Assembly: GCF_012849055.1 (NCBI RefSeq)
Contig: NZ_CP051677.1
Span: 5,099,001-5,163,000, forward strand
Direction of reading: 5' to 3'
DNA from: Spirosoma rhododendri
GTDB lineage: Bacteria; Bacteroidota; Bacteroidia; Cytophagales; Spirosomataceae
DNA: 64,000 nt
A program made the position numbers and the translations under genes. Positions within the stretch are counted from its first letter, which is position 1, and every line of letters starts with the position of its first letter. Of the stretch, positions 39,509-47,099 are shown one piece after another. The notes beneath the pieces were generated by a model, which saw nothing but the letters and a program-made list of their open reading frames with translations, had not been told where the DNA came from and did no database searches.

Positions 39509-40144
39509 ATGACAGATCAACAACACCCTGACGAATCAGCGGAAAATTCGGGTGCCTCGCGCCGGGATTTCCTCAAGCAGTCGTCGATAATGGCGGCTTT
39601 CGCCATGACGCCCCCGGCCGCCGTAACAGCCGTCGAGAAGGGGTTACACGAACGTGTGGCGACCCGCTTCGAGCAGATGCCGCTCCGGGTTACGATCAAC
39701 GGCACGGCCCAGCAACTCAACATCGAACCCCGCGTAACGCTCCTCGACCTGCTCCGCGAACAACTCAACCTGACCGGCACCAAGAAAGGCTGCGACCACG
39801 GCCAATGCGGAGCCTGCACAGTCCACGTCGACGGTACGCGGGTTAACTCGTGCCTGACGCTGGCCATGACCACTGAAGGCTGCAAAGTCACGACCATCGA
39901 AGGACTGGCCGACGGCGATCAGCTTCACCCAATGCAGGAAGCGTTTATCAAGCACGACGGCTTTCAGTGCGGCTACTGCACGCCCGGTCAGATTATGTCG
40001 GCCGTCGCCTGCATCCGCGAGGGGCACGCCGACGGCCCCGACGAAATCCGCGAGTACATGAGTGGCAACATCTGCCGGTGTGGCGCGTATTCCAACATTG
40101 TCGACGCGATTATGGACGTAAAACAGGGAGGGCAAAAGGTATGA
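39509..40144 (+). CDS. aldehyde oxidoreductase, [2Fe-2S] subunit with Tat signal (PaoA-like)
   Basis: A 211-residue iron-sulfur subunit. The N-terminus has a Tat signal, SRRDFLKQSS followed by a hydrophobic stretch, so the folded complex is exported to the periplasm. The first cluster site is CDHGQCGACTVHVDG with a later Cys in NSCLTLA; the second is CGYCTPGQIMS and CRCGAYSN. These pass electrons from molybdenum to FAD. It starts the three-gene unit and overlaps the FAD subunit by four bases (ATGA). Confidence 0.92.
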   Translation: MTDQQHPDESAENSGASRRDFLKQSSIMAAFAMTPPAAVTAVEKGLHERVATRFEQMPLRVTINGTAQQLNIEPRVTLLDLLREQLNLTGTKKGCDHGQCGACTVHVDGTRVNSCLTLAMTTEGCKVTTIEGLADGDQLHPMQEAFIKHDGFQCGYCTPGQIMSAVACIREGHADGPDEIREYMSGNICRCGAYSNIVDAIMDVKQGGQKV

Positions 40145-41175
40145 ATCCGTTTCAATTTACGCGGGTTACGACCCCCAAAGCCGCGATTTCGGCAGTTACC
40201 AAAGAAAGCGGCACCTACTTTCTGGCGGGCGGCACCAACCTCATCGACCTGATGAAGCGGGAAGTCATCGTTCCCGAACGGCTGGTCGACATCAACAAGC
40301 TGCCGCTGGCGACGATTGAAAAAACGGCGACCGGACTGCGTATCGGCGCGATGGCCAAAAACTCGACCGTAGCCGAAAACGAGCTGGTGAAGAAGAACTT
40401 CCCGCTGCTGTCGCAGGCCCTGAATGCGGGGGCGTCGGCGCAGTTGCGCAACATGGCGACCGTGGGTGGCAACATGATGCAGCGCACGCGGTGCTCGTAT
40501 TTCTACGACAACACCATGCCCTGCAACAAGCGCAGTCCCGTGCAGGCCGGCCCCGACAAAGGCGAACCCAACGGCCCAACGGGTTGCGGAGCCATTGGCG
40601 GCTACAACCGGATGCACGCCATTTTCGGCACCGAAGCGTCGGACCGATCTGAAAAGTGTATTGCCGTTCACCCCAGCGATATGTGTATCGCGCTGGTGGC
40701 ACTGGACGCGACGGTGAACGTGTCGGGGCCGAAAGGCGACCGTAAAATTCCATTCATCGACTTCCACCGCCTGCCAGGCGACATGCCACAGAAAGACAAC
40801 ACGCTGCAACCCGGCGAACTGATTATGTCAGTCGATTTGCCGATGAACAGCTTCGCCGAGAATTCGCACTACCTGAAAGTCCGTGACCGGGCGTCGTATG
40901 CCTTCGCGCTGATTTCGGTCGGGGCGGGTGTTTCGATGAAAGGTAACACGATTCAGGACGTTCGGCTGGCGATGGGTGGCGTAGCGCACAAACCCTGGCG
41001 GCTGACCGCTGCCGAGCAGTTTCTGAAAGGCAAACCGGCTACGGAAGCCAATTTCAAACAGGCGGCAGCGCTGGCGATGAAGGGTGCGAAAGGCTACGGC
41101 GAGAACGATTTCAAACTGACGATGGCCCCCAACTCGATTGTGGAAGCCCTGAAAACCGCTACTAAAACCGCCTGA
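40141..41175 (+). CDS. aldehyde oxidoreductase, FAD subunit with extra [4Fe-4S] site (PaoB-like)
   Basis: A 344-residue subunit starting at ATG 40141, which overlaps the previous stop. FAD binding is shown by FLAGGTNLIDLM (residues 27-38) and NMATVGGNMMQR (104-115). Between them and the C-terminal domain is an insertion with Cys118, Cys128, Cys149 and Cys173, the same layout as the four ligands of the [4Fe-4S] cluster in E. coli PaoB. This cluster is absent from ordinary xanthine dehydrogenases and supports a PaoABC-type enzyme. Confidence 0.9.
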   Translation: MNPFQFTRVTTPKAAISAVTKESGTYFLAGGTNLIDLMKREVIVPERLVDINKLPLATIEKTATGLRIGAMAKNSTVAENELVKKNFPLLSQALNAGASAQLRNMATVGGNMMQRTRCSYFYDNTMPCNKRSPVQAGPDKGEPNGPTGCGAIGGYNRMHAIFGTEASDRSEKCIAVHPSDMCIALVALDATVNVSGPKGDRKIPFIDFHRLPGDMPQKDNTLQPGELIMSVDLPMNSFAENSHYLKVRDRASYAFALISVGAGVSMKGNTIQDVRLAMGGVAHKPWRLTAAEQFLKGKPATEANFKQAAALAMKGAKGYGENDFKLTMAPNSIVEALKTATKTA

Positions 41176-41177
41176 CC

Positions 41178-43421
41178 ATGACCAAAGACACGAAAAACCC
41201 GCCCATCGACCGGGTCGACGGGCGGATGAAAGTGACCGGCGGGGCCAAGTACTTCGCCGAGTTTGAGATGCCGAATATGACCTACTGCGTCATCGTCGGC
41301 AGCGACATTGCGCGGGGCACCATCGCCAGCATCGACACCAAAAAGGCGGAGAACGCACCGGGCGTCGTCGGGGTATTTACCCACCAGAATATGCCCCCCA
41401 TTCCGGGTTGGGACGCGCCCGCGCAGGGAAATGGCAACGGACCACCACCGGGCCCGCCGTCGGGTGGGGAGAAGTACCGGATTCTGCACACAAAGGAAAT
41501 TCTGTTCGACGGTCAGCCGATTGCAATGGTCATTGCCGATACCTTCGAGCGGGCCACTTACGCGGCTTCGCTGGTAAAAGCGACCTACAACAAGCAGACG
41601 CCCAAAACGGATTTAGAAAAGAATCTGGCGAAGGGTGTAACGCCCAAGGGTGAGCGCTCTGCCGACTACGTGCGCGGTACCGCCGACGGCTACAAAACGG
41701 CCCCGGTGACGCTGGAAGCCGAATATACGCTGCCCACCGAGGTGCATAACCCGATGGAAATGCACGGCATTCTGGCGCATTGGACCGGCGACGACAAGAT
41801 AATGATCTACGCCAAAACGCAGGGTGTGAAAGCCACACAGCGGGCGATGGCCCAGGCGTTCAAAATAGCCCCGGACGGCATTCACGTCCATACCGAGTTC
41901 ATGGGTGGTGGCTTTGGTATGGCCCTGCGCACGTGGCCGCAGGAAACGGCCGTCGTCGCCATCGCGAAGAAAGTCGGCCGGCCGGTAAAACTGGTCATGA
42001 CCCGCTCGCAGATGTTTACGCTGGTGGGCCACCGCCCATACACGGTGCAGACGATTAACCTGGGGGCTGACAAAAACGGCAAACTCATCGGTATCGCCCA
42101 CGCGGCTACCGGCGAAACGGCCAGTTACGAGGATTTTACGGAAGGCACTGTCGGCATGACCAAGTTTATGTACGACTGCCCGAACGTGAGCACGCGCTAC
42201 AAAATTGTGCCGCTCGACCGGGGCGTACCCATCTGGATGCGCGGACCGGGCGAAGCGACGGGGGCCTACGCCCTTGAATCGGCGATGGACGAGATGGCCC
42301 ACAAGCTCAACCTCGACCCGATCCAGTTCCGCCTGCTCAACTACACCGAAACCGACCCCGAACACAACCGGCCTTATTCAGACAAAAACCTGAAGGAAGC
42401 CTATCAGCGCGGGGCCGATGCTATCGGCTGGACCAAACGCAGTAATCAGCCCGGCAACAACCGCGACGGCGACTGGCTCGTGGGCTACGGCATGAGTTCG
42501 GGGGTGTTCAACGCCAGCCGGGGACAAGCCACCGCCCGCGCCATCCTGAACGCCGACGGTTCGCTGAAGGTGCAATGTGGCGTTACCGACATCGGGCCGG
42601 GAACGGGAACGGCCATGGCCATGATCGCCCACAACGTACTGGGCGTTCCGGTTGAGAAAATAAAAGTCGAATACGGCGACACGTCATTGCCCAACGCGCC
42701 GATGCAGGGTGGCTCAACCATCACCTCGACGGTTGGTTCGGCAGTCCACGATGTTTGTACGGCCGTCAAAACCGCCCTCGCCGAGATGGCGACCAAGTCC
42801 GGCTCTCCCCTCGCGGGCGTCGCACCCAATAGCCTGACCCTTGCCGATGGTATGTTGTCGGCCAGCAACGACACCGGTAAGAAAGTCGCCGTGGCCGACC
42901 TGATGCGCAGCAACAACCAGTCGACCATCGACAAAACGCTACAGTCGAAGGGCGGGCCGGAGCAGGAGAAGTACTCGATGTATTCGTTCTCGGTGCATTT
43001 CGTACAAGTGCGCGTCAACCCCGTTACGGGCGTTGTGCGCGTGTCGAAAGCCGTGAGCGTCGCCGATTCAGGCCGGATTGTCAGTCCCAAAACGGCCGCC
43101 AGTCAGATGATTGGGGGCGTCGCGGGTGGTATTGGCATGGCCCTGACCGAAGAAGCCGTCATTGACCACCGCTACGGCCGCTACGTCAACAACAACCTCG
43201 CCGACTACCACGTTGCCGTCAACGCCGACGTTCCCCACACGGAGACCATCGTCATCGACAAGCCCGACCCGTACATCAACCCGATGGGCGCGAAAGGTAT
43301 GGGCGAAATTGCGCTGATTGGCTTTGCCGCTGCCGTCGCCAACGCGGTCTTCAACGCCACCGGCCAACGCATCCGCACCCTGCCCATCACCCCCGACAAG
43401 GTCATGCAGAAGCTGGTGTAA
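41178..43421 (+). CDS. aldehyde oxidoreductase, molybdopterin-binding subunit (PaoC-like)
   Basis: A 747-residue catalytic subunit starting two bases after the FAD subunit stop. Motifs include GRMKVTGGAKYFAEF at the N-terminus, GGGFGMALRTWPQE, MRGPGEATGAYALE, and near the C-terminus GAKGMGEIALIG with the catalytic Glu of this family. The enzyme binds molybdopterin cytosine dinucleotide and oxidises aldehydes or heteroaromatics; no XdhC/PaoD maturation factor is adjacent. Its last codons and terminator are repeated twice downstream, at 44064 and 45705. Confidence 0.93.
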   Translation: MTKDTKNPPIDRVDGRMKVTGGAKYFAEFEMPNMTYCVIVGSDIARGTIASIDTKKAENAPGVVGVFTHQNMPPIPGWDAPAQGNGNGPPPGPPSGGEKYRILHTKEILFDGQPIAMVIADTFERATYAASLVKATYNKQTPKTDLEKNLAKGVTPKGERSADYVRGTADGYKTAPVTLEAEYTLPTEVHNPMEMHGILAHWTGDDKIMIYAKTQGVKATQRAMAQAFKIAPDGIHVHTEFMGGGFGMALRTWPQETAVVAIAKKVGRPVKLVMTRSQMFTLVGHRPYTVQTINLGADKNGKLIGIAHAATGETASYEDFTEGTVGMTKFMYDCPNVSTRYKIVPLDRGVPIWMRGPGEATGAYALESAMDEMAHKLNLDPIQFRLLNYTETDPEHNRPYSDKNLKEAYQRGADAIGWTKRSNQPGNNRDGDWLVGYGMSSGVFNASRGQATARAILNADGSLKVQCGVTDIGPGTGTAMAMIAHNVLGVPVEKIKVEYGDTSLPNAPMQGGSTITSTVGSAVHDVCTAVKTALAEMATKSGSPLAGVAPNSLTLADGMLSASNDTGKKVAVADLMRSNNQSTIDKTLQSKGGPEQEKYSMYSFSVHFVQVRVNPVTGVVRVSKAVSVADSGRIVSPKTAASQMIGGVAGGIGMALTEEAVIDHRYGRYVNNNLADYHVAVNADVPHTETIVIDKPDPYINPMGAKGMGEIALIGFAAAVANAVFNATGQRIRTLPITPDKVMQKLV

Positions 43422-43440
43422 ACCATCGCATATCAACTTC

Positions 43441-43486
43441 ACTCCGCTGTCGCTATCTTTACGAAGGTCGCAGCAGCGGAGTTTTT
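43441..43486 (+). terminator. terminator of the aldehyde oxidoreductase unit
   Basis: ACTCCGCTG (43441-43449) pairs with CAGCGGAGT (43474-43482) and is followed by T5, 19 bases past the stop. A diverged second copy stands at 44137-44182. Confidence 0.75.
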
Positions 43487-43512
43487 GCATTATGAACTAA
43501 ATTGAATCTGAC

Positions 43513-43743
43513 ATGACTAAACAGGCAATCATAGACCGAACAGTCAAAGCGATAAGTCAACTCCCGGACGATAAAGCAGCAGAAATTTCAGATTTCGTCG
43601 AATTCATCAGCAAACGTTACGAAGAGCAACAGTTGACGGCCGGCTTACAAACAGCAATGGCAGAAAGTCAGGCATTTAGCTTCTTACAAGACGACGATGA
43701 CATTTATTCTGTGGATGATCTGAAAGTACCACACAATGAATAA
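43513..43743 (+). CDS. putative antitoxin (DUF2281-like)
   Basis: A 76-residue acidic protein: a helical N-terminus TVKAISQLPDDKAAEISDFVEFI, as in DUF2281-type antitoxins, and an acidic tail DDDDIYSVDDLK that could wrap the toxin. It overlaps the following MazF-type toxin gene by eight bases, the usual antitoxin-first order. It begins only 26 bases after the T run of the upstream terminator. Composition is more AT-rich than in the oxidoreductase genes, which suggests acquisition. Confidence 0.75.
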   Translation: MTKQAIIDRTVKAISQLPDDKAAEISDFVEFISKRYEEQQLTAGLQTAMAESQAFSFLQDDDDIYSVDDLKVPHNE

Positions 43744-44062
43744 GGGCGACATCGTACTGATTACGTTTCCATTCACCGATCTCAGCGGCAGCAAACTACG
43801 TCCGGCGGTTGTTTTGACCACAACAGACCTTGACCTAACAGTCTGCTTTATCACCTCGCAAATCGACTGGCAGGAATCAACGGACGTGCTGTTATTACCG
43901 ACGCCCGGAAACGGACTGAAAAAGCAATCACTGATCCGAACCAGCAAAATCGCTACGCTGGACAAATCGCTGGCTAAAAGCGAAGGCTTACTGGGTCGGC
44001 TTTCAACCAGCGATATACAGGACTCAAACAGCAAACTGAAGATACTCTTCCAACTCTCCTAA
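43736..44062 (+). CDS. PemK/MazF family toxin
   Basis: A 108-residue protein with the MazF fold markers GDIVLITFPFTDLSGSKLRP at the N-terminus, AVVLTTTD, and CFITSQI followed by the LIRTSKIATLDKSL segment near the end. Members are sequence-specific mRNA endoribonucleases. It overlaps the antitoxin gene, so both are translated together. The stop codon is separated by a single base from the relic of the oxidoreductase 3' end at 44064, a strikingly tight junction. Confidence 0.87.
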   Translation: MNKGDIVLITFPFTDLSGSKLRPAVVLTTTDLDLTVCFITSQIDWQESTDVLLLPTPGNGLKKQSLIRTSKIATLDKSLAKSEGLLGRLSTSDIQDSNSKLKILFQLS

Positions 44063-44063
44063 T

Positions 44064-44186
44064 CGCATCGGCACCCTGCTCATTACAACCGACAAGGTCA
44101 TGCACAAGCAGGTGTAAGCCGTCGCGATTCAATTTAGCTCCGCTGCTGCCATCTTTACAAAGGTAGCGGCAGCGGAGTTTTTCTAC
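44064..44186 (+). pseudogene. second copy of the oxidoreductase 3' end plus terminator
   Basis: These 123 bases align without gaps to 43368-43490, the last 18 codons of the molybdopterin subunit with 69 bases beyond it; about 100 of 123 are identical by eye. In frame the copy reads RIGTLLITTDKVMHKQV-stop against RIRTLPITPDKVMQKLV-stop. The terminator stem and T5 are kept (44138-44182). It has no start and is not a gene; it is the end of a former or incoming allele. Confidence 0.88.
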
Positions 44187-44235
44187 ATTTTCATTTTTAT
44201 ATTTATGTCGATTCGAACCACTACCACTACATAAA

Positions 44236-45180
44236 ATGAGCTTGCAAAAACTGAGTGATAGTCAAAACGGCGCGCTCAAACGACTCGAGACTAAACTCCA
44301 AGTTGCCGCATACAATGGTAATCTGAAAGCTGCGAAGGATTTAATCCAAGACATTAAGACGCTCCTCAGACCACATGGATATGAAACACGGTTAATGCAG
44401 GCAAAAAACTGGCTGTACGAAGCAAGTATAGAAGCAGGTGACTATCCATTGGCTATAGAGGGACTCAAAATTATAAAGCAAAAAACAAACAAAAACACTA
44501 GAGTACATCTTGAAGCGACAGCTTTATTAGCCATCGCCCATCTAAGAAGTAATGCGATTGACAAGGCAGAACCATTTGTAAAAGAAGTACTGACAAACGA
44601 TAAAGTAATAAAATCAGAGAAGAAGAGGACAGAATTCAGAAAATCAATTATTTAAAGATTTAATGAAGAAGTTTCTCTCTCATCTTTGAAAGGGCTCGGA
44701 GATGAGGTTCTAGACGTTGAAGAAATTACAACCCAAGCTCAAAAATTATTGGAGAAGGGTAAAGACGAGCTTTTGAAATCTATAGGGAATGCTACACCTT
44801 CTAACGTAGTGACCTCAATCTTGCAAATAGACAGTTTTTCAAAAAATCAGTTATCTTCTGCTGAGAAACTAAAATTACCTAGCCCAACCGAACAGATACA
44901 AGACGACAAAGTTGGAGAAACAATATTTTCCTCTTTTAAAAGAACTATATACAAGTCTTTATGTGACCCAGAGAGCGATATTTATAAAGCTTGGTTCACT
45001 AATGGCGTGAACTCTCTTCTTTCTAAGAAATATATTACTGGAGCTGTAGTTAGTACACTTGCAGGTCTAGGTGTGGGAATTAAAATGATTGCGGCATCCA
45101 TAACCGCATTAATTCTCAAATTCGGCATCGAAGTTTACTGTGCTCACAAGAAACCCAAAGGTGTAATGGAAATGAGATAA
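44236..45180 (+). pseudogene. unknown AT-rich gene interrupted by one in-frame stop
   Basis: The frame runs 139 codons from ATG 44236, meets TAA at 44653-44655, and continues open in the same frame to 45180. If the stop is ignored the product is 314 residues. The first half is helical with TPR-like spacing (residues about 20-130, AAYNGNLKAAKDLI, YEASIEAGDYPLAIEGL, TALLAIAHLRSNAIDKAEP); the end has a long hydrophobic stretch ITGAVVSTLAGLGVG and ASITALILKFGIEVYC. I do not recognise a family. Base composition is far more AT-rich than the surrounding chromosome. Downstream translation could restart at TTG 44686, giving 165 residues. Confidence 0.65.
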
Positions 45181-45256
45181 TCATTGCTACATCTAGATAT
45201 ATTGATCCAACTCATTGTCGTTAATTCTGACACAGGAGTGAGTGTTTTTAATTAAA

Positions 45257-45493
45257 ATGAGAACTATAAGCATTTCAATCGATGAGTCTGACTTTGACAA
45301 GTTTGGATTCGTGACAGGCAATCTAAGTTTCGCTGAACTGGTCGTGATTGTCGAAAAAGAATTGAGCCGTCAAAAACTTGAGAAGTGCATCAATAAGATA
45401 CGGAATCACGGCTTGCCTGATTTAACCATGGAAGAAATCACAGCAGAAGTTGAAGCCGTCAGAGCAGAGCGACATGCTCGGAATAGAGAATAG
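45257..45493 (+). CDS. small putative antitoxin-like protein
   Basis: A protein of 78 residues from ATG 45257 (an upstream GTG at 45242 would add five). It begins with a strand MRTISISIDESDFDKFG as in small ribbon-helix-helix-like or RelB-like antitoxins and ends with a helix MEEITAEVEAVRAERHARNRE typical of the C-terminal part of antitoxins paired with PIN or RelE toxins. The partner ORF overlaps its 3' end by 20 bases. The call rests on general resemblance only. Confidence 0.5.
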   Translation: MRTISISIDESDFDKFGFVTGNLSFAELVVIVEKELSRQKLEKCINKIRNHGLPDLTMEEITAEVEAVRAERHARNRE

Positions 45494-45701
45494 GCTAACG
45501 ATTATCGCCTTATCATTCGCTATTACAATTCATGAATATATGGGACTTATCAGAGAACCACTAGACGTCGATTTCTCCATAAAATCGAAACCTTGGACAG
45601 AGGAGGATCTTACTGATTTCAGAAAGGTAATGGGTGCTATCAGGGCAAAGAATAATTCGAAAAAGAACTCAGTACGGCCTAAGCGTGAACAGCAGATTTA
45701 A
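45474..45701 (+). CDS. small unknown ORF overlapping the antitoxin-like gene
   Basis: A 75-residue frame starting at ATG 45474 inside the preceding gene: MLGIENRLTIIALSFAITIH, then PLDVDFSIKSKPWTEEDLTDFRKVM and a Lys/Arg-rich end. A start at 45450 is possible. Position is that expected for a toxin partner, but I see no PIN or RelE motif, and it may be a truncated remnant. The stop is three bases from the third oxidoreductase 3' relic. Confidence 0.4.
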   Translation: MLGIENRLTIIALSFAITIHEYMGLIREPLDVDFSIKSKPWTEEDLTDFRKVMGAIRAKNNSKKNSVRPKREQQI

Positions 45702-45704
45702 CAA

Positions 45705-45757
45705 CCACCGGCCAACGCATCCGAACCCTGTCCATTGTCATACAGAAAATGTCGTAA
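45705..45757 (+). pseudogene. third copy of the oxidoreductase 3' end, with 12-base deletion
   Basis: Fifty-three bases matching 43357-43421. In frame the copy reads TGQRIRTLSI-VIQKMS-stop against TGQRIRTLPITPDKVMQKLV-stop, so four codons (TPDK) are missing as an exact in-frame deletion and the frame and stop are kept. It lies between the small AT-rich ORFs and the terminator of the next minus-strand gene. Confidence 0.82.
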
Positions 45758-45809
45758 AAAAACCCTGCGCCCGCTTGCCGACTTTATCATAGAGTCGGCA
45801 AACGGGCGC
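45758..45809 (-). terminator. terminator of the PRISE-type reductase gene
   Basis: Arms 45767-45783 and 45793-45809 pair over 17 bases with one mismatch and a nine-base loop. On the minus strand this is followed by GGGTTTTTTT, so it ends transcription of the reductase gene whose stop is at 45829. Confidence 0.8.
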
Positions 45810-45828
45810 GGTGATTTGAACCTGTTGT

Positions 45829-46908
45829 CTAGCGAGTTACAGCCGGAATGATTCGGTCGGCCTGTAGCTGGTTGAACAGGTCGAAAAAGGATTGGTCGGT
45901 TCGTTGGTACACGGAGAAGCCTAGCTCCCGGCTTCGCGACATATCCGTCATGACTTCGATGGGCCGTCCCAGGTCAAGGTCTGTGTGCCAGGGCGAAGCC
46001 AGTCGGGTTAGCGAGGGCTCGATTAGGTTATGCGCCGTTGCGATTTCGCGCCAGACCGCGTCATCGTCGGCCATCGTGGCTTCAAGCGGGTGAATGGTCC
46101 CGTCGAAACCAGCGGCTTCGACACCAAAATAGCTGGCTAGCTGTGGCCATAACCAACTCCACCGGAAGAAATCGCCGTTGGTGATGTTAAACGCCATATT
46201 GTGAGCCGCTTCGGTATTGGCAGCCCAAATCAACTGTTTCGCCAGTACCCGCGCATCGGTCACGTCGGAAATGCCTTCCCACTGCGCTTTGGAACCCGGC
46301 CAGCGAAAGGGTTGCCCCCGCTCCCGGCAAATTGTGGCGTAAACGGCCAGCGTCGTGCCCATGTTCATCATGTTGCCCACCGCTTTGCCGATGATGGTGT
46401 GTGGACGGTGGATGCTCCACGAGAACCCCGCCTGCGCGGCAGCCGCATAGACCTCATCCTCCTGCGCGTAGTAAAAGTTATCGATGGCTAACCGGGGCTG
46501 GTCCTCGCGCAAGGGTGTCTGGGGCAGAGAACCCGCTTTGGCGTACGCGTCGAAAGGTCCCAGATAATGTTTGAGACCCGTTACCAGCGCGACGTGCTGT
46601 ACCGAGTTTTTAGGCCGCAACACAGCCAGCAGATTACGGACCATCGCGCTGTTGACCCTGATGTTGTCGACTTCGGTTTCCTGCCGCATCCAGGTTGTAA
46701 AAAAGACGTGCGTCGGCGAGACACCCGCCAGGGCAGTCTCAAGGCTGGCGGGGTCGAGCAGGTCAGCCGCGAGGGGCCGCACATGCTCGATGCCGGGGTT
46801 TGGGTTGCGGGCAAGGCCGTAGGTGGTCCATCCCTGAGCGACCAGTTCCGTAGCCAGATTACTTCCGGCAATGCCACTTACACCCACAACAAGGGCTACT
46901 TTATCCAT
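45829..46908 (-). CDS. PRISE-like (progesterone 5-beta-reductase/iridoid synthase type) SDR oxidoreductase
   Basis: ATG 46908 is preferred because the NAD(P)-binding motif VALVVGVSGIAGSNLATELV then follows at once; an upstream frame would add 56 residues with no SDR character. The 359-residue product has the extended-SDR features of the PRISE family: VTGLKHYLGPF with the catalytic Lys-context, NFYYAQEDEVY with Tyr, and WSIHRPHTIIG. Members reduce enone double bonds with NADPH. The substrate here is unknown. It lies downstream of the Tet(X)-like gene on the same strand. Confidence 0.88.
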   Translation of the reverse strand: MDKVALVVGVSGIAGSNLATELVAQGWTTYGLARNPNPGIEHVRPLAADLLDPASLETALAGVSPTHVFFTTWMRQETEVDNIRVNSAMVRNLLAVLRPKNSVQHVALVTGLKHYLGPFDAYAKAGSLPQTPLREDQPRLAIDNFYYAQEDEVYAAAAQAGFSWSIHRPHTIIGKAVGNMMNMGTTLAVYATICRERGQPFRWPGSKAQWEGISDVTDARVLAKQLIWAANTEAAHNMAFNITNGDFFRWSWLWPQLASYFGVEAAGFDGTIHPLEATMADDDAVWREIATAHNLIEPSLTRLASPWHTDLDLGRPIEVMTDMSRSRELGFSVYQRTDQSFFDLFNQLQADRIIPAVTR

Positions 46909-47099
46909 ACTAACGTTGACTAATGCGCTACTGCCGGGCCGGGCAACATACCCTGCCTGTGGTAGCGTCTTATTCTTTTCAACGGGGAAACAGGCGGGAT
47001 AGTTACCGCGCAGTACCCGTACTGATAGGATTATCAGTGGCCGGGGCAGGGAATCAAGCCCGACCGGTACACTCAATCCGTAACCCTGAACAGCGTAAA

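Noticed and set aside
46909..47076. Longer N-terminus for the PRISE-type reductase.
   Set aside because: The Rossmann motif should be at the N-terminus in this family, and the extra 56 residues have no SDR character.
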